DNA of 64,000 nt. Origin: Calothrix parasitica NIES-267 (lineage in GTDB: Bacteria > Cyanobacteriota > Cyanobacteriia > Cyanobacteriales > Nostocaceae). The DNA is taken from the NCBI RefSeq assembly GCF_002368095.1, contig NZ_AP018227.1:4551782-4615781 (forward strand), read 5' to 3'. Shown here one piece after another: positions 16,868 through 25,085 of this stretch. Position numbers and translations under genes: made by a program. The notes below the pieces were generated by a model, which made no database searches, was not told the origin of the DNA, and was given only the letters and a program-made list of their open reading frames with translations. Every line of letters begins with the position of its first letter. The first letter of the stretch is position 1.

Positions 16868-18985
16868 TCAATTCAAAAGAAAGCATGCAGACTTTGGTTC
16901 TACGGGACAGGTTTTATTCATGAGTGGATTTTTCCAAAGATTAAGACCTAGATTTTTCAACTTAGTCAATTTTGAAAGCGGTTGTGGGTTCTTGATTTCG
17001 TTTTGACTAAGGTCAAGCTGGGTTAAATTTTTTAAATTAGCAAGTGGTTTTACGTCATTAATTTGATTTTGACTAACTTTGAGCAGAGTTAAATTATTTA
17101 ATGTTGAAAGCGGTTCTAAATTACTAATTTTATTTGCTCCAAGATAAAGCTCTGTCAAATTTGTTAAATTAGCAAGCGGTTTTAAATCACTGATTTGATT
17201 TTGATGAAGAGCAAGTTCAGATAAATTAGTTAAAGCAGAAAGCGGTTTGAGGTCGCTAATTTGGTTTTTACCAGCGTAAATCCGAGTTAATTTAGTTAAT
17301 GCTGAGAGCGGTTTCAACTCACTAATTTGGTTCTCATTAAGGTTAAGTATTTTTAGATTAGTTAATGTTGAGAGGGGTTTTAGGTCACTAATTCGGTTTT
17401 TATTCAAATAAAGGCTGCCTAAACTAGTTAACTTTGAAAGCGGTTTTAAGTCGCTCATTGGATTTTGACTAAGGTCAAGCCAAGCTAAATTAGTTAACGT
17501 TGAGATTGGTTTTAAGTCGCTGATTTTATTTTGCTCAAGGTTAAGCCGAGTCAAATTAGTTAAGGTCGAGAGCGGTTCTAACTCACCGGTTGAATTACTA
17601 CTAAGGTCAAGGCTATTCAAATTAGTTAATTTTGAAAGCGGTTTAATATCTTGAATTTGATTATCGCTAAGGCTAAGCTTATTCAAATTGGTTAACCGTG
17701 AAAGTGATTTGATATCCTCTATCTGATTACGACTAAGAAAAAGACTAGTTAAATTAGTTAATTTTGAAAGCGGTTTAATATCTTCTATTTGATTATCATA
17801 AAGATAAAGGCTAGTTAAATTAGTTAAGCTTGAAAGTGGTTGTAGATTTTTTATAGGATTATCACTAATAGAAAGAATAGTCAGATTATTTAAAGAAGAA
17901 AGCGGCTTGATATCTTCAATTTGATTATGACTAAGGGTAAGTTTGCTTAAATTAGTTAAATCAGCAAGCGGTTTTAAGTCTTTGATTGGATTACGACCAA
18001 GGTTAAGACGAGTCAAGTTGCTTAAAGAAGATAGCGGTTTTAAATCGCTGATATTATTGCTTAAAAGGAAGATATTGGTGAGATTAGTTAACTTTGCAAT
18101 CGGTTGTAAATCACTAATTCCTTTGTCATAAAGACTAATTTTAGTCAAATTACTAAGTTTTTGATTAGCCTTTTGACAATTTTGAGTACCCGCTTCTTTT
18201 AATAAAATCTCAACTGTATGCTTGGTTTCTTTAGGTAATGTTGCTTTTTGCTCGCACCACCAGATAAAGCTTTGAGCGGGAATTTCAAGTTCTTTCAAAT
18301 TAGTTAACTTTTTCAGCGGTTTTATGTCAGCGATTTGATTTCCCCAAAGCGTAAGCTCTGTCAAACTAGTTAACTTTGTCAGCGGTCTGATGTCGGTAAT
18401 TTGATTATCATCAAGTCGAAGTTTCTTTAAATTAATTAAATCAGTTAGCGGTTGAATATCGCTGATATTATTAGAAGTTAAACTCAAAGATTCTAATTGT
18501 TTAAAATAACTGAGTAATACTACATCGTCAATTTGATTGCTATCAAGTTTTAGTTCAGTCAAATTCACCAATTTTAAAAGTGGTTTTACATCGCTGATTT
18601 TATTTTCTCCAAGATTAAGCGAGTTTAAATTAGTTAAATTAGAAAGCTGTGTTAAATCTCTGATATTATTCTCTTCAAGGTCAAGCTCCTTCAAATTAGT
18701 TAAATCAGCAACTGGTACTAAATCGCTGATGCTACTTTCTGATAGATAAATGTTTTCTAAATTACTAAGTCTTTCACCAGCTTTTTTACAATCACTTGTA
18801 CCCGCTTCTTTCAATAAAGCTTCAACTGTAATCCTTGTTTCTTCAGCTAAAATTGCTTTTTTCTCGCACCATTCTGTCATTTTTTTAGCAATCTCTGCTT
18901 TTTGACCAGCATCTGGGTCTTGTTTGATTAAGCTACAGGCTGTTAAGGTTAGTACGGTAATAAAGATTGTGATGAATTTTTTCAT
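16868..18985 (-). CDS. Double-cap internalin-like LRR lipoprotein (LRR-3), apparent fusion
   Basis: This is the largest paralogue (705 residues). It has a lipoprotein signal (MKKFITIFITVLTLTAC), a first cap (WCEKKAILAEETRITVEALL ... AGTSDCKKAG) and about eight LRRs. Near residues 238-290 a second complete cap follows (WCEQKATLPKETKHTVEILL ... AGTQNCQKAN), then about 18 more LRRs and the C-terminal CPVEPKSACFLLN cap. The internal cap lacks a signal peptide, and the first block lacks its C-terminal CP..C cap. This is what an in-frame fusion of two tandem LRR genes by deletion would leave. It is the leading gene of a probable LRR-3/LRR-2 transcript. Confidence 0.85.
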   Translation of the reverse strand: MKKFITIFITVLTLTACSLIKQDPDAGQKAEIAKKMTEWCEKKAILAEETRITVEALLKEAGTSDCKKAGERLSNLENIYLSESSISDLVPVADLTNLKELDLEENNIRDLTQLSNLTNLNSLNLGENKISDVKPLLKLVNLTELKLDSNQIDDVVLLSYFKQLESLSLTSNNISDIQPLTDLINLKKLRLDDNQITDIRPLTKLTSLTELTLWGNQIADIKPLKKLTNLKELEIPAQSFIWWCEQKATLPKETKHTVEILLKEAGTQNCQKANQKLSNLTKISLYDKGISDLQPIAKLTNLTNIFLLSNNISDLKPLSSLSNLTRLNLGRNPIKDLKPLADLTNLSKLTLSHNQIEDIKPLSSLNNLTILSISDNPIKNLQPLSSLTNLTSLYLYDNQIEDIKPLSKLTNLTSLFLSRNQIEDIKSLSRLTNLNKLSLSDNQIQDIKPLSKLTNLNSLDLSSNSTGELEPLSTLTNLTRLNLEQNKISDLKPISTLTNLAWLDLSQNPMSDLKPLSKLTSLGSLYLNKNRISDLKPLSTLTNLKILNLNENQISELKPLSALTKLTRIYAGKNQISDLKPLSALTNLSELALHQNQISDLKPLANLTNLTELYLGANKISNLEPLSTLNNLTLLKVSQNQINDVKPLANLKNLTQLDLSQNEIKNPQPLSKLTKLKNLGLNLWKNPLMNKTCPVEPKSACFLLN

Positions 18986-19119
18986 TATTATATTTATGTA
19001 ATTATTAAAAAATTTAAAGTAATAAAAACTGCGTCAAGGGTTTCCATTAAAATTTTTCAAGAGAAAAATTTTAATGGGTCTTTATTAGCAACTAATGCAG
19101 GCTTATTAACTTATAAAAA

Positions 19120-19818
19120 CTAAAATCTACATACAGATTCTTGTTTTAGAGGACAAGTTTTGCTTTGTAGCGGATTTCCTTGGATTTTAAGCTCTTCTAA
19201 TTTGGATAACGAAGAAAGCAGTTTTATATCGCTGATTTGGTTTCCTCTAAGTTTAAGGGTAGTTAAATTAGTTAAACTAGAAATTGGTTTTATGTCGCTT
19301 ATTTGATTCCTGTCAATATCAAGGTTGGTCAAATTGGTTAAATCAGAAAGCGGTTTTACGTCACTTACTTGGTTCTTCCAAAGATTAAGGTAAGTCAAAT
19401 TAGTTAAATTAGAGAGCGGTTTTAGGTCGCTTATTTGATTTCTTGCAAGATTGAGGTAAGTCAAATTAGTTAAACTAGAGAGCGGTTTTAGGTCGCTTAT
19501 TTGGTTTCCCCAAAGAGAAAGGTAAGTCAAATTAGTAAAACCAGAAAGCGGTTTTAGGTCGCTTATTTGCTTATCGCTATCCCAAAGATAAAGCCGGGTC
19601 AAATTGCTGAGTTTCCGATTCGCTTGCTGACAATCTTGAGTACCTGCTTTTTTCAATAAGATTTCAACAGTATCTTTCGTTACTTGAGGTAAAGTTGATT
19701 TTTGCTGACAGTATTCTGTAAAGGTTTTTACTTTATTTTGCTGAAGTGGTTGATTTGCAATAGCTTTTGCATGACTCAGAGCCAATATACTGCAAAGAAA
19801 TAAAATTGCTTTTTTCAT
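19120..19818 (-). CDS. Internalin-like LRR protein, secreted, short (LRR-4)
   Basis: This is the smallest paralogue (232 residues). The signal peptide MKKAILFLCSILALSHAKAI has no lipobox and is closely similar to that of LRR-1. The cap (YCQQKSTLPQVTKDTVEILL, AGTQDCQQAN) is nearly the same as LRR-1, which suggests these two are a recent pair. About six to seven LRRs follow, then a KTCPLKQESVCRF end. The short array may be the product of repeat deletion from a longer ancestor. Confidence 0.85.
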   Translation of the reverse strand: MKKAILFLCSILALSHAKAIANQPLQQNKVKTFTEYCQQKSTLPQVTKDTVEILLKKAGTQDCQQANRKLSNLTRLYLWDSDKQISDLKPLSGFTNLTYLSLWGNQISDLKPLSSLTNLTYLNLARNQISDLKPLSNLTNLTYLNLWKNQVSDVKPLSDLTNLTNLDIDRNQISDIKPISSLTNLTTLKLRGNQISDIKLLSSLSKLEELKIQGNPLQSKTCPLKQESVCRF

Positions 19819-20226
19819 TAGTTTTTTTACGTATGATTAAGTGTTTATAAAGACCGTAAGCATCCTTAATACATACTTCATAACATACGAGATTGATTAC
19901 GCACAGGTATAAACTTGGTTTAATTAAAGATTCAATGTGGGAATATAAAAGAAATGTAGTCCAGAGTCAAAAAATGAAAACACATATGTGTATTAACCCG
20001 TTTTCTTCCATCACTTAGGAACTATTTCACAACTCGGGGGAACCCCAAAAACAACAAATCACCTCTATGATAAATTTATCATTATCAATTTAGCGATAGA
20101 TTTGTTCTGTTTTCGGGGTTTACAAACAAGTTATGGTAGTGATTTAAAATTAATCCGTTATTGATTAAGTAATGGTTGATTTATCCTGATAATATTATTC
20201 AAAAAAGTTAAATATGTAAGATTTGT
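19819..20226. other. Intergenic, 408 bp, with an inverted-repeat element
   Basis: This separates LRR-4 from LRR-5. At 20041-20063 and 20098-20123 there are inverted arms (AACCCCAAAAACA-ACAAATC against GATTTGTTCTGTTTTCGGGG, with a 2-nt gap) around a GATAAATTTATC palindrome. That gives a hairpin element of about 84 bp. I see no gene. Confidence 0.45.
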
Positions 20227-21834
20227 TTAGAAGTGGCAGGTAATATCTTTTCTAGGACAGTTTTTAGATAAGAAAAAGAACTTATTGTCCATCAAATAAA
20301 GGTCTTTTACATTAGTTAGCGAAGAAAGCGATTTAATATCACTGATTTGATTGTTTTTAAGGTTGATCCAAGTCAAATTACTTAATGAAGAGAGCGGTTT
20401 GACATTGCTGATTTGATTAGACTCCAGGTGAAGTCCAGTTAATTTAGTAAGTGAAGAGAGCGGTTTGACGTTGCTTATTTGATTTTGTTGAAGGGAAAGT
20501 TTAGTTAAATTAGTTAAATTCCCAAGCGTCTTTACATCACTTATTCTGTTGTTCTCAAGACTTAGGTCAGTTAAATTAGTTAAATTTGCAAGCGGTTTGA
20601 TATCACTTATTTCGTTTTGATTAAGATTTAGTTTAGTCAATTTAGTGAAATTCGCTAACGGTTGAATGTCACTTATTTTGTTTTCACTAAGGTTTAAGTT
20701 AGTTAAATTAGTGAAATTCGCTAACGGTTGAATGTCACTTATTTTGTTTTCACTAAGGTTTAAGTTAGTTAAATTAGTGAAATTCGCTAACGGTTTAATA
20801 TCATTTATTTTATTTTTACTTAGATTTATGCTAGTTAAATTAATAAAATTTGCTAATGGTTTGATATCACTTATTTGATTACCATAAAGCTCAATCCAGT
20901 CCAAATTAGTTAAATTTTCTACCGGTCTTATATCACTTATCTGATTGTTACTAATTCTCAGACTAGTCAAATTGGTTAAATTAGCAATGGGTCTGATGTC
21001 AGTTACTTTATTTCTCCAAAATTCAAGGGAATCTAAATTAACTAGATTCTCAAGCGGTTTTATATCGCTTATTTGATTACCAAAAAGAACAAGACGAGTT
21101 AATTTTGTTAAACCAGCAAGCGGTTTTAGGTCACTTATTTGATTCTCATCAAGGTAAAGGTCGGTCAAATTAGTTAAACCAGCAATTGGCTTTAAATCAC
21201 TTATCTGATTTTCGTTTAGAGTCAGGTGGTTTAATTTAGTTAAATTCGCAAGCGGTTTGATATCACTTATCTGATTATCTCCAATATTAAGGTTATTCAA
21301 TTTAGTCAAATTCGCAAGCGGTTTTAAGTCTCTAATTTTATTATTCCCAAGTCCAAAATTACCCAAATCAAGTCCAGTCAAATTAGTTAAATTAGAAAGC
21401 GGTTCTATATCAATTATTTTATTATCTCCAAGTCCAATGAATGTCAAATTAGTTAAATTAGCAAGCGGTTTCAAGTCTCTTATATCATTATTGCGGAGTA
21501 AAATTTTATTTAAATTAGTGAACTCAGCAAGCGGTTTTAGGTTAGTTATTTTACTTGAACTGATATCAAGTTCGGTTAATTTACTAAGTTTTTGATTCGC
21601 TTCGGAGCAATCTTGAGTATTTACTTTTTCTAGCAGCACTTCAACAGTCCGTTGACTTGTTTTTGATAATGTAGACTTTTGTTGGCACCATTCTATAAAG
21701 CTATTGAAGTTTTCCGATTGTTGTAGGATTTCATCTGACTGTGGCTGTGGGGTTGCAGTAATTTGTTCGTTTTTCGTACAGGATGTAATCGTAATTAGAG
21801 TACAAATTAGTGCAATATTGATTTTCAAATTCAT
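20227..21834 (-). CDS. Internalin-like LRR lipoprotein (LRR-5) with a fresh repeat duplication
   Basis: The 535-residue protein has a lipoprotein signal (MNLKINIALICTLITITSC), a Gln/Glu-rich linker, the shared cap (WCQQKSTLSKTSQRTVEVLL ... CSEANQKLSKL) and about 20 LRRs. The C-terminus is modified: the usual NKTCP is replaced by FFLSKNCPRKDITCHF, keeping both cysteines. Two neighbouring repeats are identical in DNA over 66 bp (20642-20707 and 20708-20773), showing recent expansion. The upstream region up to 22108 has no other gene on this strand, so LRR-5 may have its own promoter. Confidence 0.85.
   Translation of the reverse strand: MNLKINIALICTLITITSCTKNEQITATPQPQSDEILQQSENFNSFIEWCQQKSTLSKTSQRTVEVLLEKVNTQDCSEANQKLSKLTELDISSSKITNLKPLAEFTNLNKILLRNNDIRDLKPLANLTNLTFIGLGDNKIIDIEPLSNLTNLTGLDLGNFGLGNNKIRDLKPLANLTKLNNLNIGDNQISDIKPLANLTKLNHLTLNENQISDLKPIAGLTNLTDLYLDENQISDLKPLAGLTKLTRLVLFGNQISDIKPLENLVNLDSLEFWRNKVTDIRPIANLTNLTSLRISNNQISDIRPVENLTNLDWIELYGNQISDIKPLANFINLTSINLSKNKINDIKPLANFTNLTNLNLSENKISDIQPLANFTNLTNLNLSENKISDIQPLANFTKLTKLNLNQNEISDIKPLANLTNLTDLSLENNRISDVKTLGNLTNLTKLSLQQNQISNVKPLSSLTKLTGLHLESNQISNVKPLSSLSNLTWINLKNNQISDIKSLSSLTNVKDLYLMDNKFFFLSKNCPRKDITCHF
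20642..20773 (-). repeat. Exact tandem duplication of a 66-bp LRR unit
   Basis: Bases 20642-20707 and 20708-20773 are identical, encoding one 22-residue repeat twice (PLANFTNLTNLNLSENKISD plus IQ). A third unit starting at 20774 matches for about 22 bases and then diverges. The identity, including silent positions, points to a recent slip or unequal exchange. Confidence 0.9.
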
Positions 21835-22107
21835 ATTTATTCCTACCTATAAAATTATTATTTTTAGACTTATTTGTATAAACTTGATGTCATCGTAAAA
21901 TAGATAATCTGCCAACTTTATTAAAGTTTTTGAAAATACTATATTCGATTTGAGATGAATTCATATATATGTACTTTTACTGATACTTTATATTTTTATT
22001 AATCACGATTTTTCTAATATATACTTCATAACACAGAATACTTTTTTCGTAAGGTATAAAGATGCTTCTGGTGAAGATTTGATGTGGAAATATAAAACAA
22101 ACGTAGT

Positions 22108-22303
22108 GGTTTGTCCCATAAAATATGATGGGCTTTATTTTCGTATGTCCTATCGGACACGCTTAGTCTGACGACTCACTGCGTGAACGCTAACGTAGTT
22201 GCGCTTACTCTGCGAGAAAGCTCCGCTCATAGCGCCAAATATTGAGGGCTTCAGCCTTTACGTACAAACAATGATTTACCCCTCACAACTAATGGGACAA
22301 ACC
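22108..22303. mobile_element. MITE-like element with 12-bp terminal inverted repeats
   Basis: The ends are perfect inverted repeats GGTTTGTCCCAT / ATGGGACAAACC. The interior contains GC-richer palindromic modules (TGTCCTATCGGACA, and the 49-bp module at 22195-22243). No protein is encoded, and I could not identify a target duplication, so movement by transposition is inferred from the ends only. Confidence 0.6.
22195..22243 (+). repeat. 49-bp repeat module, forward copy
   Basis: It is identical over 49 bp, in inverted orientation, to 26590-26638. It begins GTAGTTGCGCTTACTCTGCG and ends AGCGCCAAATATT. The two copies bracket the diiron oxygenase, amidotransferase, lipoprotein and LRR-6 genes. 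Confidence 0.85.
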
Positions 22304-22530
22304 CTATATAGCTGTTTTGTATTGCTTGTCCAAACGAAATATTAAATTAATTTTGCACGGATACTTAGCTCAAAAATTAGATTAATGATTGCTGAGAATT
22401 TAATAAATTTTTCTCATTCAAGTTTAAGTTGTTTTAAATAAACATTTCAGACTCAGCTAATTTAAGATTTAGATTCTCGGTCAATAATAAGTACAGAAGA
22501 CAGAAATTGAACCCCAGAGGAGTTTAAATC

Positions 22531-23484
22531 ATGAACGGACAGCAAGCAGCATTTAAAATTAATTCTTCGGAGCAAAAATCTCAATTATTTAGTCGTTGGA
22601 ATGAGAAAAGTTGGATTAGAAGCAAACCAATGCGTCAAGATTCTATTGTTGGTTTACCTTTCTCTCCGGACTTGGTTCCTTTAGCAAATCATTCCGCTAT
22701 TGCTCAAGATGATAATCTTTGGATGACCGTTCTTGCTTATCGATTGTTAGCGCATCTGCAATTTACTACACTCTTGGAGTTAAACCATGTTAATCCTGTT
22801 TGTAGTGCTTTATCTCTAGGAAGTGCAACCATTGATTTGAATACCCAACAGCGTAATGATGCTTTAAAAATCTATTGTGATGAAGGGGGTCATGCTTTAT
22901 TTGTAGAGCTTTTCTCAACTCAAGTTATTGAAACATTTTCTTTAGATAATTCCGTTCTCGGTCGTCCGATTTTTGAGAAAGTTATTGAAACTATTATTGC
23001 TGAAAATCAAACTAAATTATCACCCGATTTAATCAAACTATTTTTTGTAACTATTTCCGAAACCTTGGTAACAAAGGTATTAAAACAAGTTCCCAGCGAC
23101 CCAAAAGTAGCTAATGTTGTCAGAAATGTAATAGGCGACCACGCAGCTGATGAAGCGTTACACGGTGCCTATTTTCAAGCCTTATTTCCTTTACTTTGGC
23201 AAAATCTATCATCTTTAGAAAAGCAGGAAATGATTAAAATTCTACCTCGTCTGGTTTGGGCTTTCTTGGGGCCAGATTATGACGTGGAATACAACGTTCT
23301 CAAATCTCTAAACTTTAGCGATATTGATGCTAAAGGTATTTTACAAGAAGTTTTTGTTCCTAATGAAGTTGCTTCTGGTGTCAAACAAGCAGCTAGTCCA
23401 ACCTTAAGAATGTTTGAAAAAGCTGGTGTATTTGAAGTTTCTGGAGCTTTCCAAATATTTGCAGATTATCAATTAATCTCTTAA
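22531..23484 (+). CDS. AurF-like non-haem diiron oxygenase
   Basis: The 317-residue helical protein has spaced carboxylate/His motifs typical of the AurF/ferritin-like diiron oxygenases: LLELNHVN, YCDEGGHALFVELF and GDHAADEALHGAYF. The last two read as E-x-x-H and D/E-x-x-H iron ligands. AurF-type enzymes N-oxygenate arylamines, and relatives act on other amines in natural-product pathways. There is no signal peptide. A good ribosome site (GAGGAG) 9 nt before the ATG fixes the start. A class I amidotransferase gene follows 74 bp downstream and is probably co-transcribed, which suggests a small tailoring or biosynthetic module. The substrate is unknown. Confidence 0.75.
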   Translation: MNGQQAAFKINSSEQKSQLFSRWNEKSWIRSKPMRQDSIVGLPFSPDLVPLANHSAIAQDDNLWMTVLAYRLLAHLQFTTLLELNHVNPVCSALSLGSATIDLNTQQRNDALKIYCDEGGHALFVELFSTQVIETFSLDNSVLGRPIFEKVIETIIAENQTKLSPDLIKLFFVTISETLVTKVLKQVPSDPKVANVVRNVIGDHAADEALHGAYFQALFPLLWQNLSSLEKQEMIKILPRLVWAFLGPDYDVEYNVLKSLNFSDIDAKGILQEVFVPNEVASGVKQAASPTLRMFEKAGVFEVSGAFQIFADYQLIS

Positions 23485-23558
23485 TTAACGATAGCTGATT
23501 AAACACCACAACAAATTATTTTGAATTTAAAAAAGTCACCAACGGAGTAAATTTAGTT

Positions 23559-24269
23559 ATGAAAAGCGCAACAGTTATTAGACATATAGCCTTTGAAGAT
23601 TTAGGTACTCTCGAAATAGCTCTTCAAAGACAAGGTTACATCATTAAATATCTAGAAGCGGGAGTGGATGATTTAACAAATATTGCGACTCTTGCAGAAG
23701 ACATGTTAATTATTTTAGGAGGCCCAATTGGTGCTTATGATGAACAAGATTATCCTTTTCTACTTGATGAATTACGTATATTAGAACGACGTTTAAAAGC
23801 CGATCTACCTACACTCGGTATTTGTTTGGGCGCTCAATTGATGGCTAGAGCTTTGGGAGCGAGAGTTTATCCTGGAGGAAAAAAGGAAATTGGCTGGTCT
23901 AATATTACTTTAAGTGAAGCAGGTAAAAATTCACCTTTAGTTAACTTGAATGTAGATAATCCGGTGCTTCACTGGCATGGTGATACCTTTGATTTACCTC
24001 AAGGTGCGACTCGTTTGGCTTCGAGTTCCTTGTATGAAAACCAAGCATTTTCTTATGGTAGAGCCAGCATGGGACTGCAATTTCATCCAGAAGTAACTCA
24101 AATCGGATTGGAGCGTTGGTTTATTGGTCATGCTAGTGAAATTAATTCTACTCCCGGTATCAGTGTTAAGCAATTACGTGCCGATACCGTTAAATATGGT
24201 CATCTTTTACAAGAACAAGCTGTGGAAGTTTGGGAAAATTGGTTGGAATCAGTTCAGCTTGTTTATTAG
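23559..24269 (+). CDS. Class I glutamine amidotransferase (GMP synthase-like GATase domain)
   Basis: The 236-residue protein is a free-standing class I GATase. It has the oxyanion glycines in LIILGGPIGAYDE, the nucleophile Cys in LGICLGAQLMARALG, and His and Glu of the triad in LQFHPEVT. The LHWHGDTFDLP segment is typical of the YefJ/GMP synthase-like group. It would release ammonia from glutamine (or act as a gamma-glutamyl hydrolase). No synthetase domain is attached, so its partner is unknown. Its position right after the diiron oxygenase suggests a shared pathway. This is an inference from spacing and strand only. Confidence 0.85.
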   Translation: MKSATVIRHIAFEDLGTLEIALQRQGYIIKYLEAGVDDLTNIATLAEDMLIILGGPIGAYDEQDYPFLLDELRILERRLKADLPTLGICLGAQLMARALGARVYPGGKKEIGWSNITLSEAGKNSPLVNLNVDNPVLHWHGDTFDLPQGATRLASSSLYENQAFSYGRASMGLQFHPEVTQIGLERWFIGHASEINSTPGISVKQLRADTVKYGHLLQEQAVEVWENWLESVQLVY

Positions 24270-24292
24270 GTTGAAGTTTGTATTCTTTTTCA

Positions 24293-24336
24293 GAAATCCA
24301 GTTACTTACTAATTATTTAATAAGTAACTGGGTTTC
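24293..24336 (+). terminator. Hairpin after the amidotransferase gene
   Basis: GAAATCCAGTTACTTA pairs with TAAGTAACTGGGTTTC (16 bp, one G-U) around a 12-nt loop, 24 bp after the stop. The U-tract behind it is poor, so it may be a weak terminator or a dispersed hairpin. Confidence 0.5.
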
Positions 24337-24507
24337 CTATAATTAATCTTTGAAAATAAGGTTTTAGGGCTATTAACTTGTGACAATTGCGACCATTATG
24401 TATAACCCTAATCCAATGAAGATTTAATGTAGAGATATAAAGGAAGAGTAGGGTAGGGAGCATATATAGCGGTTTTCAGTCTATAAATAAAACCACGTGA
24501 AAACCGA

Positions 24508-24855
24508 ATGAAAAAATATATCTGTATAATTCACATCGCAGCTATTTTATTAACTGGATGCAATTTCAGTATAGTTCCAGGGGTTGAAGATACATCAAAA
24601 AAGCAATTTGAAATTCAGAACAAGTTCAGTAATTATCTAGAAGGGTGTCAAAAATTTCGGGAAGATAGAGATAAGTATGTCAATTGTTTTCAAACAGCTT
24701 TGGAAAATGACCCTTCTATGAACTTCAACTTTGACAGCAAAGTTAGACAAGTTTATTTAAACTGGGAATGCAATAATATGCCAGAATATTCAGAGCAAGA
24801 TAAATTTGAAGCTTGTATGGATAAGGCTCACAGTACTTGGTTGAAGGAGTTTTAG
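24508..24855 (+). CDS. Small cysteine-containing lipoprotein, unknown function
   Basis: The 115-residue protein has a clear lipoprotein signal (MKKYICIIHIAAILLTGC, lipobox LTGC). The mature part is charged and helical with four further cysteines (EGC, VNC, WEC, EAC) that could form two disulfides in the periplasm. I recognise no family. It lies between the amidotransferase (238 bp upstream, behind a hairpin) and the convergent LRR-6, so it probably has its own promoter. As an exported lipoprotein in a cluster of LRR lipoproteins it may act at the same envelope, but nothing in the sequence proves a link. Confidence 0.65.
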   Translation: MKKYICIIHIAAILLTGCNFSIVPGVEDTSKKQFEIQNKFSNYLEGCQKFREDRDKYVNCFQTALENDPSMNFNFDSKVRQVYLNWECNNMPEYSEQDKFEACMDKAHSTWLKEF

Positions 24856-25085
24856 GAAGATAGATATTAATCTGTAATACCTAAGACTTGGAAACTATTT
24901 TTGATTGAGGTAAGGTTGAGTTTGATTTTTGTCAGATGGATGTCAGTTAGCAGTAGGATTAATTTAGATTCTACTTACCGGATTATCGTTGCTTTTGATT
25001 CTGTAATAATCATTATTAATCCTGGAAAGTTTCTGTAAGAATAATAGTTAATTTAGAAAAGGTAAGAATTTATTTAAGTTTTTGC

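Larger units (their letters stand above)
21835..22530. other. Intergenic, 696 bp, with a 196-bp terminal-inverted-repeat element
   Basis: This separates minus-strand LRR-5 from the plus-strand diiron gene, so it must hold two divergent promoters. It contains the element at 22108-22303. The remaining AT-rich sequence shows no gene. Confidence 0.4.
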
